Assembly (NCBI RefSeq): GCF_023065955.2
Contig: NW_026622985.1
Span: 69,801,931 to 69,865,930, forward strand
DNA length: 64,000 nt
Source of the DNA: Ursus arctos
Taxonomy: Eukaryota > Chordata > Mammalia > Carnivora > Ursidae
Reading direction: 5' to 3'
Below the pieces are notes generated by a model that was not told where the DNA came from, ran no database searches, and worked only from the letters and a program-made list of their open reading frames with translations. Made by a program: the position numbers and the translations under genes. Shown in pieces: positions 11,000 through 23,207 of the stretch (positions are counted from its first letter, which is position 1; each line of letters begins with the position of its first letter).

Positions 11000-11744
11000 T
11001 AAGGGGGTGTGTGAAAGTTTTGGCAGTCCTGCTTAACCAAGTCATATAGTACATTATCCCCCTCCCCCCCAAACACACACATTTTCCCTTTCTTTCCTTG
11101 TTCCAAACGAAATTCTGCTCATGGGCTTATCACAGGGTCTGGAAAGAGAAGCTGGAGGACCATATAGGACCACAGCGACTTAAAGTACTTTCATTCTGAA
11201 TTGATTTTCCACACCCCCACCTCATTTTCTACCCAATGGCACTCTACCCAGTATTTTCCAATATCAGGAAATTCCCTGTACGGTTTTGCAAAATCTATGA
11301 GGTAACTGTAAGGCACTATTGTGAAATCATCATCACCATTTAATATTTATTAAGGATTCCCCTCTGCCCTATAGTGGCGTAAGACAGAGTAAGCACATCC
11401 AGCTAAGCCCCTGCTGCAAGGGGTTACATCCCGGAGGGACGGTTCAGTATCCTTACTGAAGGCTGAGGATAATTCTTGCTTCTTATAGAACGAACATAGG
11501 AATTTCTATTACTTATCTCTAGGCAAAAGGTCTTTGGGGAACGATCAGAGAGCCTTTTTCAGAGTATTTAATCTACATTTTACCAAAGGAAGAGTTAATA
11601 GCTTTAGAATGACCTTTCCTAAGTGTGTGTGTTGGGGCAAACATTATTATGTGAGAGCAAATTTTAGCTGAAACATTGTTTCAAACAAAGTTCATTCTTA
11701 GTCTCTTTTTAAAGTTGCGTTATCATTCTTTTGAACAGCAGAGC
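11000..11744. other. Intergenic, nothing recognised
   Basis: Unique-looking sequence with no repeat family or coding signal that I can support. A C-rich run (CCCCCTCCCCCCC) lies near 11,058. Confidence 0.4.
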
Positions 11745-11935
11745 TAGTCACTGTTCTGAATGCTTTGTATATATGCACTCACTCCCTCAGAAGTAGGTTT
11801 TATTATATCATTTTATAGATAAGGAAACTGAGGACAATGAGATTGTGTAATTTGACCAAGGCCACAAAACTAGGAAGGGGAACTGGCATTTGAACTTTGT
11901 CAATCCAGCCTCCCCATATTGCCATACTGAATCCA
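11745..11935 (-). mobile_element. MIR fragment, minus strand
   Basis: CTGTTCTGAATGCTTTGTAT, ATTTTATAGATAAGGAAACT and GAGGACAATGAGATTGTGTA match the reverse-complemented MIR core. GGCATTTGAACTTTG near the end corresponds to the B-box. Confidence 0.75.
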
Positions 11936-12970
11936 TGTCTTTTCCCTTTCATATAAATTGTAGCAGGACCACATAAAAATAGTTTTCTTTTGCTTGTTTG
12001 CCCTTCCAGAGATTTCTTCCATGCACATTTGCTTTAGCCCATCTTGTAGAGAAACTTCTCACGTTACAGAGTTGCTCCACATTGCATTGATTCTGGGTCA
12101 CGCAACCAGCAGCAGCCCCATGTCAGCCCATTAAAGACAAAACCCTTTCTGTTTCTGAACCAAATCCCTCATATTTTGAGCTGAAAACAAGAACTGCCCT
12201 ACTGAGATGCCAAGGGAAACATACTTATATTATGAAGTTTTCTAACAAATGTTTTAGAGATTTTAAAGGGACAGCTTTCTAAATATCTGAGGCATGTACA
12301 AACAACCCAGACACCCAGGCTAGCTTTGCAGCCCAGTCTTTGTTTCTGGGTTGTATAATCGTCCTGAAAACCAGTACAGCTGTTGCAAGGCCCATTTATC
12401 AGATCTCCAACGATATCAACAAATATTTTCTAGGCTTGAGGTAATCAAAATAGTGTTCGAGGTCTTTGATTTTGAAATGTTCATTGTGAATATAATTTCG
12501 GCATTCTTTAACAGATTTCAAAGTGGAATCAGAGGTTTATGTTTATAAAGTTTATAATCATTCCACAAAGTTCAAGATGTTTGGCAGTGCTTGGGAAATT
12601 TAAAAAGGGTAATAAAAGGTTACCACGAGGAATTCAAAGCTGCCTTGTATGGCAATGCCGATTCAAACAAGCGCACGCTTCAGCATTACAAGTTTAAGGG
12701 TGGATCAGTATGTATCTGCAGACATAGCTAAGGATAACACAGGAGCTTGCCCATTACACAATGAATAATGGACTTCAGAAATTGTACAGTTAACGTCTCA
12801 ACTTCGAAAACATATTAGGGAAATAAGAGAGAAAGAAAAAAAGAAATGCGTAGAGACAGAGAGAAAGAGAGAGAGAGAGAGACTGTGTGCTTTTGAGGCC
12901 TCATTTACCAAGTATTTACTAGGCTCCTGGACTGTTTTTCAGCACCAGTGGTTCTGCCTTCCTTTGCAAT

Positions 12971-12988
12971 TGTAAACCGTGTAAACCG
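12971..12988 (+). promoter_or_regulatory. Two tandem forkhead-like TGTAAAC motifs
   Basis: TGTAAACCG occurs twice head to tail with a 9-bp period. The TGTAAAC core resembles forkhead-factor sites, although the following C departs from the usual A. Binding is inference. Confidence 0.3.
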
Positions 12989-13441
12989 TGCACTTCTGCC
13001 AACCTGGAATGCACACTCTGTTCCTGCCCAGCCCCAGCTCACGCTGAATCTGTGCCCTCTCAAACCCTGCTAGCCCAAGCTCTTGATTTGTTGGCAGCCA
13101 GTAAAAGGGGTTTCCGTATGAATCACAGTGTGTGGGAGGCTGAGTGGTATACCCTACACTATGCCATAATCTGCATGGAATGTATCTGAAATAGAAGACA
13201 GAAATCTAGAGTTTAGTTCAACATCCTTCTTCAAGCACATTCTCAAGAAACTGGAGAGCAATACGGAAAAATCATGATGTCTCTTCTGCTATGGAAAAGT
13301 TTATTCCCATTAGTTTGTCTCCAGAAGGACAGGACCCAAGTTGCACACGTTCGGGCTCTGAGGTCTCTGATTAGGAAAGAATCTGGTTTTTGACCCTTTT
13401 ATATGACTCAGTTTTCCTGTTCAGGTAATAAAAGTGGAAAG

Positions 13442-13463
13442 CTTTAGCTTTGGTAAGCTAAAG
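13442..13463. repeat. Perfect 9-bp inverted repeat, 4-nt loop
   Basis: CTTTAGCTT (13442-13450) and AAGCTAAAG (13455-13463) are exact reverse complements around TGGT. AAGTGGAAAG flanks it on both sides as a direct repeat. Confidence 0.75.
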
Positions 13464-14334
13464 TGGAAAGACGCGTAGTTGAGATACATAATTGCCGCAA
13501 GGACTTCCATCAATTCTGTCGAACAAACGTAAAGTCTGATGAATCACATCTTTAAAGGCAAGAAGAAGGCTAAAGAATGTTATGAGAGATGTGTTTTTAA
13601 AAGTCAGAATAGACACGAGAACACTATTTCCCACCATGTTTCTTCACTCGTTTACACTCACTTGAAGAAAATAGGCTTACTTATCAGCAACACACATTTA
13701 TCTGGCAAGATGAATTAAGACCAGCTATCAAATTCTAAGTTTCATTTCATTTCAAAGAAACTAGAGATCCTAACCAAATCTTTTTTTCTTCTTAATCTCA
13801 TAAAATACCCAAATATCTTAAATGAAAAAAAAAAAAAAAAGACTGGTGAAGTCATTTTAAATGAATAGAAAACCTGGAAGATTTGTGGTTATAAGCTTAG
13901 AATTTGCCCTAGAAGCTAAATGCATCAAACTCACATATTGTCCCAAACTATAGAGAATAAATCATGTTTCAGAAATGTAGCATGTACATATGCCCCAAAG
14001 TTTTCTCTGGTTACAAGGCAATAAAATGATTATACCTTCTTACTTCATGAATCTTATAAATGGAAATAAGTCTGATACCTGGTGATTTTGGTTAATATTA
14101 AAAGATACACCTCAGCTATTTTGCTCACATACCTTGTAACATAGATTTCCAAATATAAGTGAGTGATGTGAGAAAAGGAAAATTAATAATAAATAAATTA
14201 TGTTAGATACCTATAGTGTGGCTTGATACAAAAGTCCCCTCACTATTGATAATCTGATATGGTCACCAAGTAGAGCTGATTCAGCAAATTCACCAGATAA
14301 TAGTGTCAGGAATATGCAGAAAACATCAAACTTG

Positions 14335-14605
14335 TGTTCATTCATTCAACAATCAATCGTTCAGAGTTTTAAAAAGACTCTGATGTTTACAAGGTATACA
14401 AGGAGCCAACGAACTCAAGAAGCTCACCAGATGGGTAGACAGGCAGACATGCAAACAAGTAATTACCATGTAGCGTGTTAAGCCCTTAATAGAGGGAATG
14501 CATGAAGGGAGTCAAGTTGAGAGCAGAGCAGATTTCAGTGAGGAAGGCAACACTGGAACTGGGTCATTAACAGGAGTGTAGGTGACTTAGGAGGAAAAGA
14601 AGCAG
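14335..14605 (-). mobile_element. L2 fragment, minus strand
   Basis: TGTTCATTCATTCAACAATC, AAGAAGCTCACCAGATGGGT, GACATGCAAACAAGTAATTA and CAGTGAGGAAGGCAACACTG keep the order of a reverse-complemented L2 3' region. Confidence 0.65.
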
Positions 14606-15305
14606 GAGGTTGTCATATTTATTGTGATTTATAATAAGAAATACATATTTGGTCTTCATCCAGTTCATGGCACAGAGCTCCTAAAACCCTTCCAATTTCC
14701 TAACTGATGAAAGAGATAAAGGTGTCTTCAATTATTCATAAGAATCCCCTTTCAATCACACCTGAGTTTGCCAGAGGAACCAACTATTTGATTAGAAGGT
14801 TGGAACTTTCAGCTCTCTGGAAGGGGAGAGGAGCTAGAATTTGAGATCATTCATGAATGGCCAATGATTCAGTCAATCATACCTAGGTAGTGAGGCCTCC
14901 ATAAAAGTCCCAAATGACAAGGTTTGGGGAGTTTCTGGGTTGACAAATATGGTGTTTTGTTTGGGGTACATTTCTTTAAAATGCCAGTATCATATCCAGG
15001 GGGAAATTCCTGGTAAGATGTGCCTGAAGTTCTGAAAAGAGGCGACACTGTGAGATTTTGAGAACATCCTTACATTAGAGTGTCTCCACCTGCTGGTGCT
15101 TTTAATTAAATGGCAGCTTCTCTCTTCAAACAACTTTGGCTGACCCAGAGCAAACTCAATTTTAGCTTGGACTTAATCCTTAATCTCTAAAAATAACGTA
15201 CAAAATTTTACCACCTTTTTGATGAGCTAGACTCTCCCCAAGAGGATACAGACATAAATCACTTACTTACAATTAAGTTTTAAAGAAAAATTCATGTATA
15301 TTGTA
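14606..15305. other. Decayed, unclassified interspersed repeat and flank
   Basis: About 14,760-15,120 includes GAAGGTTGGAACTTTCAGCT, GGCCAATGATTCAGTCAATC and GAGGCCTCCATAAAAGTCCC. These word patterns recur in mammalian repeats, probably an LTR, but I cannot name the family. No gene. Confidence 0.4.
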
Positions 15306-15322
15306 TTAAATAATTGATTCTC

Positions 15323-15529
15323 GGAGTGCCTGGGTGGCTCAGTAGGTTAAGCGTCTGACTCTAGATTTCAGCTCAGGTCATGATCTCAGGGTTCTGGGAT
15401 CAAGCCCTGCATCAGCTCTACGCTCAGTGGGGAGTCTGCTTGAGGATTCTCTCTCCCTCTCCCACTGCCCCTCCCCCCACTATGCACATGCTCCTTCTCT
15501 CCCCCCCCAATAAATGCATTAATCAATCT
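15323..15529 (+). mobile_element. SINEC, plus strand
   Basis: Head GGAGTGCCTGGGTGGCTCAG, B-box-like GGGATCAAGCCC and a short interrupted tail. Long target duplications TTAAATAATTGATTCTC lie at 15306-15322 and 15530-15546, identical over 17 bp. Confidence 0.95.
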
Positions 15530-15546
15530 TTAAATAATTGATTCTC

Positions 15547-16174
15547 AATTTTATATTAGGGATCAATAGCCACAACCTTGCTTCCTAGACATTAACGGCA
15601 ATGAAGAGCACTTTGTATATGTTCCCAAAAATTGATTGAAAATTTAACATATTAGCTGAGATTTAAGATTTCTCAAGAATACCCATCAGCCATAGGTTTT
15701 ATCCTTCCTAAACTTCACAATCTACAGAGCTTATATGCCAGGGGCAACTTGGATACCAGTCTGATAAAATTAAACGATATTACAGTAAAAACAACATTTG
15801 CTTTGATAAATACTTCTCTTTAACCTAAAACTCTAATTTTATTAGAAAATGGGGAACACTGATGCTAAAATAGATTACGTTAGCTAGGCAAGAGAATGTC
15901 AGGTTTTCCAGACCTCAGGGTACAAAAATGAACAGGCTCAAAATATTTTCCTGAAATAAAGATTATCTCAATCTTGTGTACATAAGGCAGTTTCAACTTT
16001 TCCAATACTGAATGCAAGATATTCTTGTATGACTTTTGCCTGTTGTGAGACACCAGAGATACCTTTCCATCACACTATGACACCAACTCACACTAACAAG
16101 TAAATACCTTATTCACAATGTCTCTTCATTTCTTGGAGCACTTATTCTTGGACTTAAACAAATCTTCTCAAACA
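15547..16174. other. Intergenic, nothing recognised
   Basis: AT-rich sequence without recognised repeats or coding signal. Confidence 0.4.
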
Positions 16175-16310
16175 GACTGTCTAGCCAGACTGCCTGGGTT
16201 TGATTCTGACTGTGCCTTATTAACTGTGACCTTGGACAAGATGTTAAATTTCTTAGTGCCTTGTTTTTCTATCTGTAAAATGGAACACTGACAGTACTTA
16301 GAGCTGTGGT
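16175..16310 (+). mobile_element. MIR fragment, plus strand
   Basis: AGACTGCCTGGGTTTGATTC (tRNA-derived B-box area), TGTGACCTTGGACAAGATGT and TTTTTCTATCTGTAAAATGG follow the MIR consensus order. Confidence 0.8.
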
Positions 16311-17083
16311 CACACTATGTGTCTTGTCAATTAACCAAAGTAAAATGAATCACACTCACCAGGGTGAACAGAGGTTCTAGCTTCCTCCAAGGGCTTATCC
16401 TTCATATTATCGAGAAGCTACAAGAATGCTTACTTATGTCCAAAGGGTCAGTCCTAGTACTTCTCAACTACAATTCAGGCAGTATTCTATGGGACCAGAG
16501 GACTCCACCAGCACTGTTCATACAACAGTAATTTTAGAAACGAATGTCCTCTGCACTGCTGTTGTGACTGCTGTCACTTCTGTCACCCTAGGCAGCCACC
16601 CCAGGAATGTTCTGCTTGTGTTTAACATTCCCACGTTTTGGCCTAGAAGAAGGGAATCTGTTTTCCTCTCTACTGCTCTGCCCCAAGAACTGTGGAATCT
16701 ACAAGACGATCACTGCAGTGTAGGAACCCCAAAAGCTAACCAATCACGAATTTTAAATTACCAAGCAGTCTACTTTGGTGTTTTCTTTATAAAATTCTTC
16801 AATAAGTTGGAACAATAGGCCACCTTGGGAAAATATCCTTATTCCAGTACAAAGTTCAGAAAAGTTGGCACAAAGGCTGTTAGGAGAGGCAGAAGGAGTA
16901 TTACCTAAGGAGAAGCACGTCGTGGGGGGAACGGGAGGCAGAAACAGAGTGTCAGAGCAAAGAAACTGCAAAGAGCAAATGGTGATATGAAGTGGGCTGA
17001 AGAAAATTTCTCAAACTTGATATGTCTCAAAAAGTAATGTGTCAGAGAATTAATAAAAATGAAGTTCAAATAGACTAACATAT
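16311..17083. other. Intergenic; open frame of 130 codons judged non-coding
   Basis: The frame at 16,426-16,818 on + has no domain, no conserved-looking start context and ordinary composition. No repeat was recognised. Confidence 0.4.
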
Positions 17084-17095
17084 GAATTTAGGATA

Positions 17096-17304
17096 GTTTT
17101 TTTTTTTTTAAGATTTTATTTATTTATTTGATAGAGAGAGAGAGACAGCCAGCAAGAGAAGGAACACAAGCAGGGCGGGTGGGAGAAGAAGAAGCAGGCT
17201 CCCCGCGGAGCAGGGAACCTGATGCAGGGCTCAATCCCAGAACCCTGGGATCAGGCCCTGGGCCAAAGGCAGATGCTTAACGACTGAGGCACCCAGGTGC
17301 CCCA
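17096..17304 (-). mobile_element. SINEC, minus strand
   Basis: Poly-T, then AAGATTTTATTTATTTATTT, GACAGCCAGCAAGAGAAGG body and terminal ACCCAGGTGCCCC. Target duplications GAATTTAGGATA are at 17084-17095 and 17305-17316. The body is of the younger ursid-like type. Confidence 0.95.
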
Positions 17305-17316
17305 GAATTTAGGATA

Positions 17317-17689
17317 ATTCTAAACCCAAACATAGAAGGGTTTCCACCACCATCCACCACCTCTTCAGGGTCTTTTGGTATTATGCTAAAGGAGTGCTTT
17401 AATAAAAATAAAAATAAATTTGGGAATATTTTCTGCTGGGTGATTTTCCTGATACTGATCTACCATAAACCTATATTTTTTCCTACCAAAACTATCGATA
17501 TTTTCTATAGAAAATAATTTTTCTTTCTAACACAAATTGTCAATAATCCTAGTGAGAAGAAACTGCATCACTACTAGAGCATGAGTTGAATGCTAATAGC
17601 CCTATGTGGCCACCCCAAGGACAATGTGTCAAGAGGGTCCATGGGCCATGCTATACTATCCTGTCTGTCTCAACCCTCGGGCAGCTCCC
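17317..17689. other. Intergenic, nothing recognised
   Basis: AT-rich, with an AAATAA-type simple repeat near 17,402. No coding signal. Confidence 0.4.
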
Positions 17690-17985
17690 AAGGCCAGGAG
17701 TGGCATTCTTTGACTTGTAGCCTTGTGGCTGCATCACTCCAGTTTCTAAATGTGATCCCATTACTTCCTCATCTTTTGTCTGTCAAATCTCTCCTGTGTG
17801 CTTCTTATAAAGGCATTTGTCATTAGATTTAGTGACCACCCAAATAATCCAGGATGATCACTTCATCTCAAGATCCTTAATTTAATTACATCTGCAAAGA
17901 CCCTTTCTCGAAATAAGGTAAGATTTACAGAGCTAGGAATTAAGAAATGGACATATATTTTGGGAAACCACCATTCAACCCATTA
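17690..17985 (-). mobile_element. MaLR-type LTR fragment, minus strand
   Basis: GGCTGCATCACTCCAGTTTC, ATTTAATTACATCTGCAAAG, ACCCTTTCTCGAAATAAGG and TTTTGGGAAACCACCATTCA match, in order, the reverse complement of common MaLR (MLT1/MST-like) LTRs. It is a non-coding relic; subfamily not resolved. Confidence 0.55.
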
Positions 17986-20739
17986 TAAGAGCTATGAGGA
18001 GGAGTTAGGGTTGCAATGCCAAATAGCTTAAGGTGAACCTGGTAGAGGGTTAGGAGAGAGGAGGAAGAGAAAGGGGGCCAGATGGGATGTTGGGAAGGGG
18101 ATAGCTCTGGGCAGTGGCCCCACATTTCTAGCTTCCCATATATTAAATGTTTCTTTCTGTTTTCAGTTGATGTGCTGGCTACATGGTAGCTTCTCTGACA
18201 TATAGGTAGGCCTGTCCCAAAATAGAGCTTTGTCATTATCTCAAAATACTTTATATAAAAAATATTCTATTGGATTAAAAAATCTATCCTCATTAGCAAA
18301 GAAAATTTCAATGTTACAGTTGTCAATGAGAAATAAAGAGATTGCTAAATTTTTCAAATATAATTTTAACTGTTAAAATATTTTAATGGTTTTAATTCTT
18401 TTAACACTTGCACCGAAAAAAGTATCTCATCGATGGTAATTATCAAGAGTTTGCATCATTAATAAGACTTGAATAGGAAATCTAGAAACACTTCAATTAT
18501 AAAAATGTGACACAAAAAAATCAGATTCACTAAAGCAAACTTGTTTCTCATTTTAAAAACAACAATATTAGTCATCTTTATATAAAGATAATATTCAATT
18601 TCTTCATTAATATGCTGTATTTTTATAATTATATAAATAAAAAATACATAATAAATTTTTTCAACAAGTCCTATATAAATGTCTCCAAATTACCTCCAGT
18701 TTAGTCCAGGGTAAGAAAATTGAGAATGACTGGCATATGAGATAAGCATGAAAAAAGTATGTGTGTGTGTGTGTGTGTGTGTGTGTTATACAAAAGATTA
18801 GATAGATAGATAGATCATATATATAAGATACATGCAGTAGCAGAGGAATTCAGGAAAGAATGAGCAAGGAAAACAAGAAGAGAACTATGATCGGTTTTGC
18901 CTCAGATCCATGTTGGAAATGTTATTTATTGGATAGAACACCACTGCTCTCAACAAAAATAATGATAAACCAAGGGCTTACATGTTCTTCAGCAAAAGGT
19001 GTCCATTTAAAAGTTAGGTGTTATAGCATAATTGTAAATGTGATTGGAAATATGAGGAAGTATAGTATGCTTTTTGATGGAAAATAAAAAACGTTGTCTC
19101 CTTTACTGAGTTTGAGGTAGATTGGAACACAGTTTTTCTGGACTCCAAGACCAATGAGTTTTCAACTACCCCAGGTTCGGCAGATGCTGGTGATGCGCCC
19201 TCCATCCCCCAGCATTCCTCAGAGATGGGGAGAGGCCACCTGACCAGTGTAATTGATGGATCAGGAGTGGGAAATGGCACACGTCTTTCTGAGGCCAGGC
19301 TGACTCCTCTACCTCTCTTCCTAAAACATGCCAGAAAACAGATTTCACATAACACATACTGAGAACAGGGTGGGCGTAAATTTAAGGAAATCATCACTTG
19401 TCACTCACATCAAAACATAACTAGAAAGGTTGGTACAAACAAAAGAATCATTGTTATGTAATTATATGATTTTAAAAATTACTTTCTGGTATCTTTTGTT
19501 ACTTTCTTTGAACTCCACTATGTATCACACAGCTTTGATCTTGCTAACGTCCTTTGGGTTTTTGGTGCTTTTGTTGTGTTTTTTTTTTTTAAATGTTGCC
19601 AAATAATATTCATCTGAAATTTCTGTGTCTCTTTCTACCTTTGTTTCTGTATCTGTCACTCTCACACATACACAAACGCCAACATATTCATTGCTTTTCT
19701 ACATTCATTGTTAATACTACAAAAAAAAATCTTTTTGATTTATTCCTCACGATAGCCATGAGGAAATTCGAGCAAAATGTCAAAGCTTACACCTAAATAT
19801 TATTTATGGATTGTTAACTGATAGCAACCCAGCATCAGTATGTTTCAATGACTAAAATTGCTCTTTTGTTTGAGGATTGAAAGAAGAAAATGTGAGTGGG
19901 AAGAGAGAAGAAGGAAAGGGGAGAAAGTAGAGGAAGTAAAGGAAAGGTAAGGAAGGTTTAAGAGAAGACTAGAGTGTTAGAAATGTGGAATGGTTAGGAG
20001 AAAAAGGGTATTTTTTATGAAAGTCATGCGACAGAAAGGAGTCTATTATGGAAGTACTAGGTTCACAGTTTAGTGCTTATTCTTCAGTGTACTTATTTGT
20101 TCGTTTATTCAATTTATTTAGCTAGCTCACAAAATTGCACCACTCTTTTCAGGCTGGTGGATAAAGAACAGGCAGAAAGCTAACTATGAAAGAGTCCAAG
20201 AGTTTATATTGCTGGTTACAGCAGTGCCCCTTGTAACAATTTTTTAAGAACTAGAAGTATGTAGGCCAGTGGTTTCTTCAGAAGAAAGCAGTCTTCACAT
20301 TCCAGAAACTCATGGGGAGGTCACTGAAAAGAACAAGCTGTGCACACAGAAACATGTCCCAGAGAATCAGTCATTCCCTTAGATTCTATATTCCTTGCAT
20401 TCTGGAACATCAGACTTGCTTAGAAATAGCTGAGGTGATACTGATCACCCCAGTAAAAAGTGGGAGTAAAACCCGACAAGGTCATTCACCTTGGGAGCTG
20501 GACTAAGAGTAGGGTTAGGCAATCGGTTTATGGCCATATTTTTATTTAATGTAGTTGGCTCCTCAGTGTACGAGACTCAGGACCCCACAGCTAAAGAATC
20601 AGCAGATGAAGAAACCAAGTTAAGAAGGAAAACAACAGCAACAACAATATTGAATACCAGGGGTGAATAAAAGATTTGGTTGTGTGACAACAGGATGCCA
20701 AGCGGTTGGCATGGCACATGGTGGTGAAGTTGACCAGAC
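17986..20739. other. AT-rich intergenic block with microsatellites
   Basis: The densest AT region is 18,240-18,680. The frames at 17,940-18,236 (-), 18,860-19,087 (+) and 19,014-19,397 (-) show no domain. About 19,870-19,960 is purine-rich (GAAGGAAAGGGGAGAAAG-like). Confidence 0.4.
18757..18813. repeat. (GT)n followed by (GATA)n microsatellites
   Basis: About 13 GT units (18,761-18,786), then after a short spacer several GATA units (about 18,798-18,813). This kind of compound microsatellite is usually polymorphic. Confidence 0.9.
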
Positions 20740-20830
20740 CTGGAAATCACCGTCCTGGACTGTGCAAGTCACTTTTTATAAAGTTTGATCCTCACTTCTC
20801 ATCTGTAAAATGAGAAAATTTTTATGAAAT
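20740..20830 (+). mobile_element. Possible MIR fragment
   Basis: CCTGGACTGTGCAAGTCACT and CTCATCTGTAAAATGAGAAA resemble the MIR core in plus orientation. Short and diverged. Confidence 0.45.
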
Positions 20831-21013
20831 GAGTTGTGAGACTTCCTCTCATCTAGTACTGTTATGGCACCCACAAAGCTGTTCTCCGAGGTGTGGCTCA
20901 TGGTGACAGCCTTGAAGTCAAGCAAAGGAGCAGAGTGGCCTTCTTGGCCTCTTAAGCCTCCTATCTCAATCTCTGTTGAGATCTAAATATTTTTTAAATT
21001 TTATTTTATTTGT

Positions 21014-21231
21014 TTTTTTAAGATTTTATTTATTTATTTGTCAGAGAGAGAGAGTGCACAAGGAGGGGGAGTGGCGGCAGGCAGAGGGAAAAGCAGGCTC
21101 CCCGCTGAGCACGGAGCCCTATGCAAGGTTTGATCTCAAGACCTGAGGCTCCATCTCATGACCCATGAGATCATAACCTGAGGCAAAATCATGAGTCAGA
21201 TGCTTAACCAACTGATCCACCCAGGCACCCT
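21014..21231 (-). mobile_element. SINEC, minus strand
   Basis: TTTTTTTAAGATTTTATTTA tail complement, GTCAGAGAGAGAGAGTGCAC, GCAGGCTCCCCGCTGAGCAC and terminal GATCCACCCAGGCACCC. It carries an extra short duplication (CATCTCATGACCCATGAGAT, from 21151), which forms a local palindrome. Target duplications are not resolvable in the T-rich flanks. Confidence 0.88.
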
Positions 21232-21914
21232 TTTTTTCGTTATTTTTTAATAAACTCAGAGCACTCACATTAGGATGTCTTCTATTCTTTGGCATTTTCC
21301 TCCAGATGGAGTTTATCATTTTTGTCTCTTCTAGGCCATATTCCACATTTATATACAGTTCTATCTAGCTACTGATTGATGGATCACATTTCTGCATCTT
21401 GTTCTTTCTTAACATGACAATAGATATTGTGTGGTAAAATCTATTTGATAGCCACTCTCCTCCTCTCTTGGTATGATACTTTGAGTCTAATTCTGAGATC
21501 TGAAATCTCTGTTTTCTGTATATTGAGGCTATAGAGAGGGGGAAAGGCAGTGCTCAAAGTCACATATTTTATTTCCTTCTGAAATACTTTTAAAGAAACT
21601 ATAGCAAGGCACACTGTATCCAGCCAAGGATGTATTCATTCTTGCAAACTTCTCCTTCTCTATCCACCTTAGCATGAATCCCTAGAAATGAGCAGGTTCT
21701 TGGGGCCCTTTTTGCCTTTGCTGAGATCATACAATGAGAGCTTATGTACTCAAAAGTATTTCCTATATTTTTTCTCTTGGCCTTCCAAGGATGCCTGGTC
21801 AGGCCATTTCTCTTCCTGTGGAAGATGTTGGTGAGAATGTCATTACATTGTGGATTCACGCTATTAACAGAGGATTGCTTCTGCAGAATGGAAGCAGGGC
21901 TAGAACTCTGTCCA
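21232..21914. other. Intergenic, nothing recognised
   Basis: Overlapping frames on both strands near 21,600-21,980 do not resemble any protein. No repeat identified until the L2 at 21,915. Confidence 0.4.
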
Positions 21915-22490
21915 CACCAGAATTCACTCATTCAAAAACTTTTTGTGTCTACTCTGTGCCAAGCCCATTTTTTGGTTTATAGCAGTGAACAAAACAGACA
22001 AAGTACCTAACCCATGAAGATTACCTTCTACTGGGAATGAGACAACAATGAATAAATAACAAAACATACATAAGTTAGGTGATATAAGTATGATGAAGAA
22101 AAATGAAGTAAGCATAAGAGAAAGTGACAGGGCTTAGTATTGTGAATAGGGTGGTCTGAAAGGACCTCTGATAAGGTGACATATGAACTACGGACTTGAA
22201 GAAAGTAGAGGAATGAGCCATGCTATCCAAGGGAATAACTCTCTAGGCCAAAGAACTATAAATGCAAAGGCCCAGCACTGGAAAAGTGATTGGCATGTTT
22301 GAAGCAGAATGAGGAGTCCATCAAGACTGGTAGGCAATGAAGTCAGAAGGTTAGTGGGAGTCAGGCTCTAGAGAGGCCAGGAAGACATTTTAAGGACTTG
22401 GGCTTTTACATTGAGGAAGATGGAAAGCCACTGAAGGGTTCTGCATGGAAGACTGGCATGATATTTTGAAAGAAGCTTTCTGTCTCTCCC
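21915..22490 (-). mobile_element. L2, minus strand (long fragment)
   Basis: ATTCACTCATTCAAAAACTT, TAGCAGTGAACAAAACAGAC, GGTGGTCTGAAAGGACCTCT, AATGCAAAGGCCCAGCACTG, GAAAGCCACTGAAGGGTTCT and GACTGGCATGATATTTTGAA follow the reverse-complemented L2 consensus for nearly 580 bp. Confidence 0.85.
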
Positions 22491-22998
22491 TATCTCCCTT
22501 CCAAGTAACTACTTTTCATATTTATGGAGAGAAGGTGTACAAATTTTCTTGTTAAGCTGCTGCTGAATTTTAACTTTTTTTTTTTTTTTTGGTTGGGTGT
22601 TGGGAGGAAAGGCTATGAACCCACTTCATTTAGCCATTTCTACCTCTGCGGTCCAGATCAAGGAAATTTGTTCCCACTGTGCTCTGGTGACCTGGAGGAA
22701 GGGTCTCATTCACACTCACCTGCCACGTCACACAGGAAAGCTATACCCTGAGGCAATCTGGGAACGGCACAGTGAGCATTTTTGCCCGCTCTAGCCTTAA
22801 ATGAGTCTCCTTTGTAATTAGACAGCATGTGCCTGTGCAATAGTACTTTATAGTTCCTTTTTTATAAATACATGACTCATAACAGTATTGTTCTTTGTTT
22901 AGCCTTCATCTTTTTCAGAGTTTGAAGTGTTTGTAAAAAATATAGTTGTAGGTTTATTTTTCAAGATTGTTACCTTAAATCAAGAATTTTTAAAAACA
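22491..22998. other. Intergenic, nothing recognised
   Basis: Contains a T-run (22,575-22,591) and a GC-richer patch (22,600-22,800). The frames here (22,524-22,794) have no recognisable domain. Confidence 0.4.
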
Positions 22999-23006
22999 TA
23001 ATTATG

Positions 23007-23194
23007 GGGTGTGCCTGGGGATGTTGGTTGGTTAAGCATCAACCTTAGGCTCAGGTCATGATCTGAGGGTCCTGGGATGGAGCCCAGCATCAGGCTCCTC
23101 ACTCAGCAGGGAGTCTGCTTGCCCCTCTGCCCCTCCCTCTGCTCATGCTCTCTTCCTCCCTCTTTCAAATAAATAAAATCTTAAAAAAAAATAG
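23007..23194 (+). mobile_element. SINEC, plus strand
   Basis: Diverged head (GTGTGCCTGGGGATGTTGGT), GGCTCAGGTCATGATCTGAG, CTCACTCAGCAGGGAGTCTG and an AAATAAATAAAATC tail. Target duplications TAATTATG are at 22999-23006 and 23200-23207. Confidence 0.92.
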
Positions 23195-23207
23195 AAATGT
23201 AATTATG

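Larger units (their letters stand above)
11936..14334. other. Repeat-poor intergenic block
   Basis: The longest stretch in the left third without a recognised interspersed repeat. It holds a (GA)n run (12,855-12,881), two tandem TGTAAACCG units (12,971-12,988), a hairpin at 13,442-13,463 and a poly-A run at 13,824-13,840. There is no ORF with recognisable product. A regulatory role is possible but unproven. Confidence 0.45.

Noticed and set aside
16426..16818. 130-codon frame
   Set aside because: No recognisable protein features; length is within chance for 64 kb on six frames.
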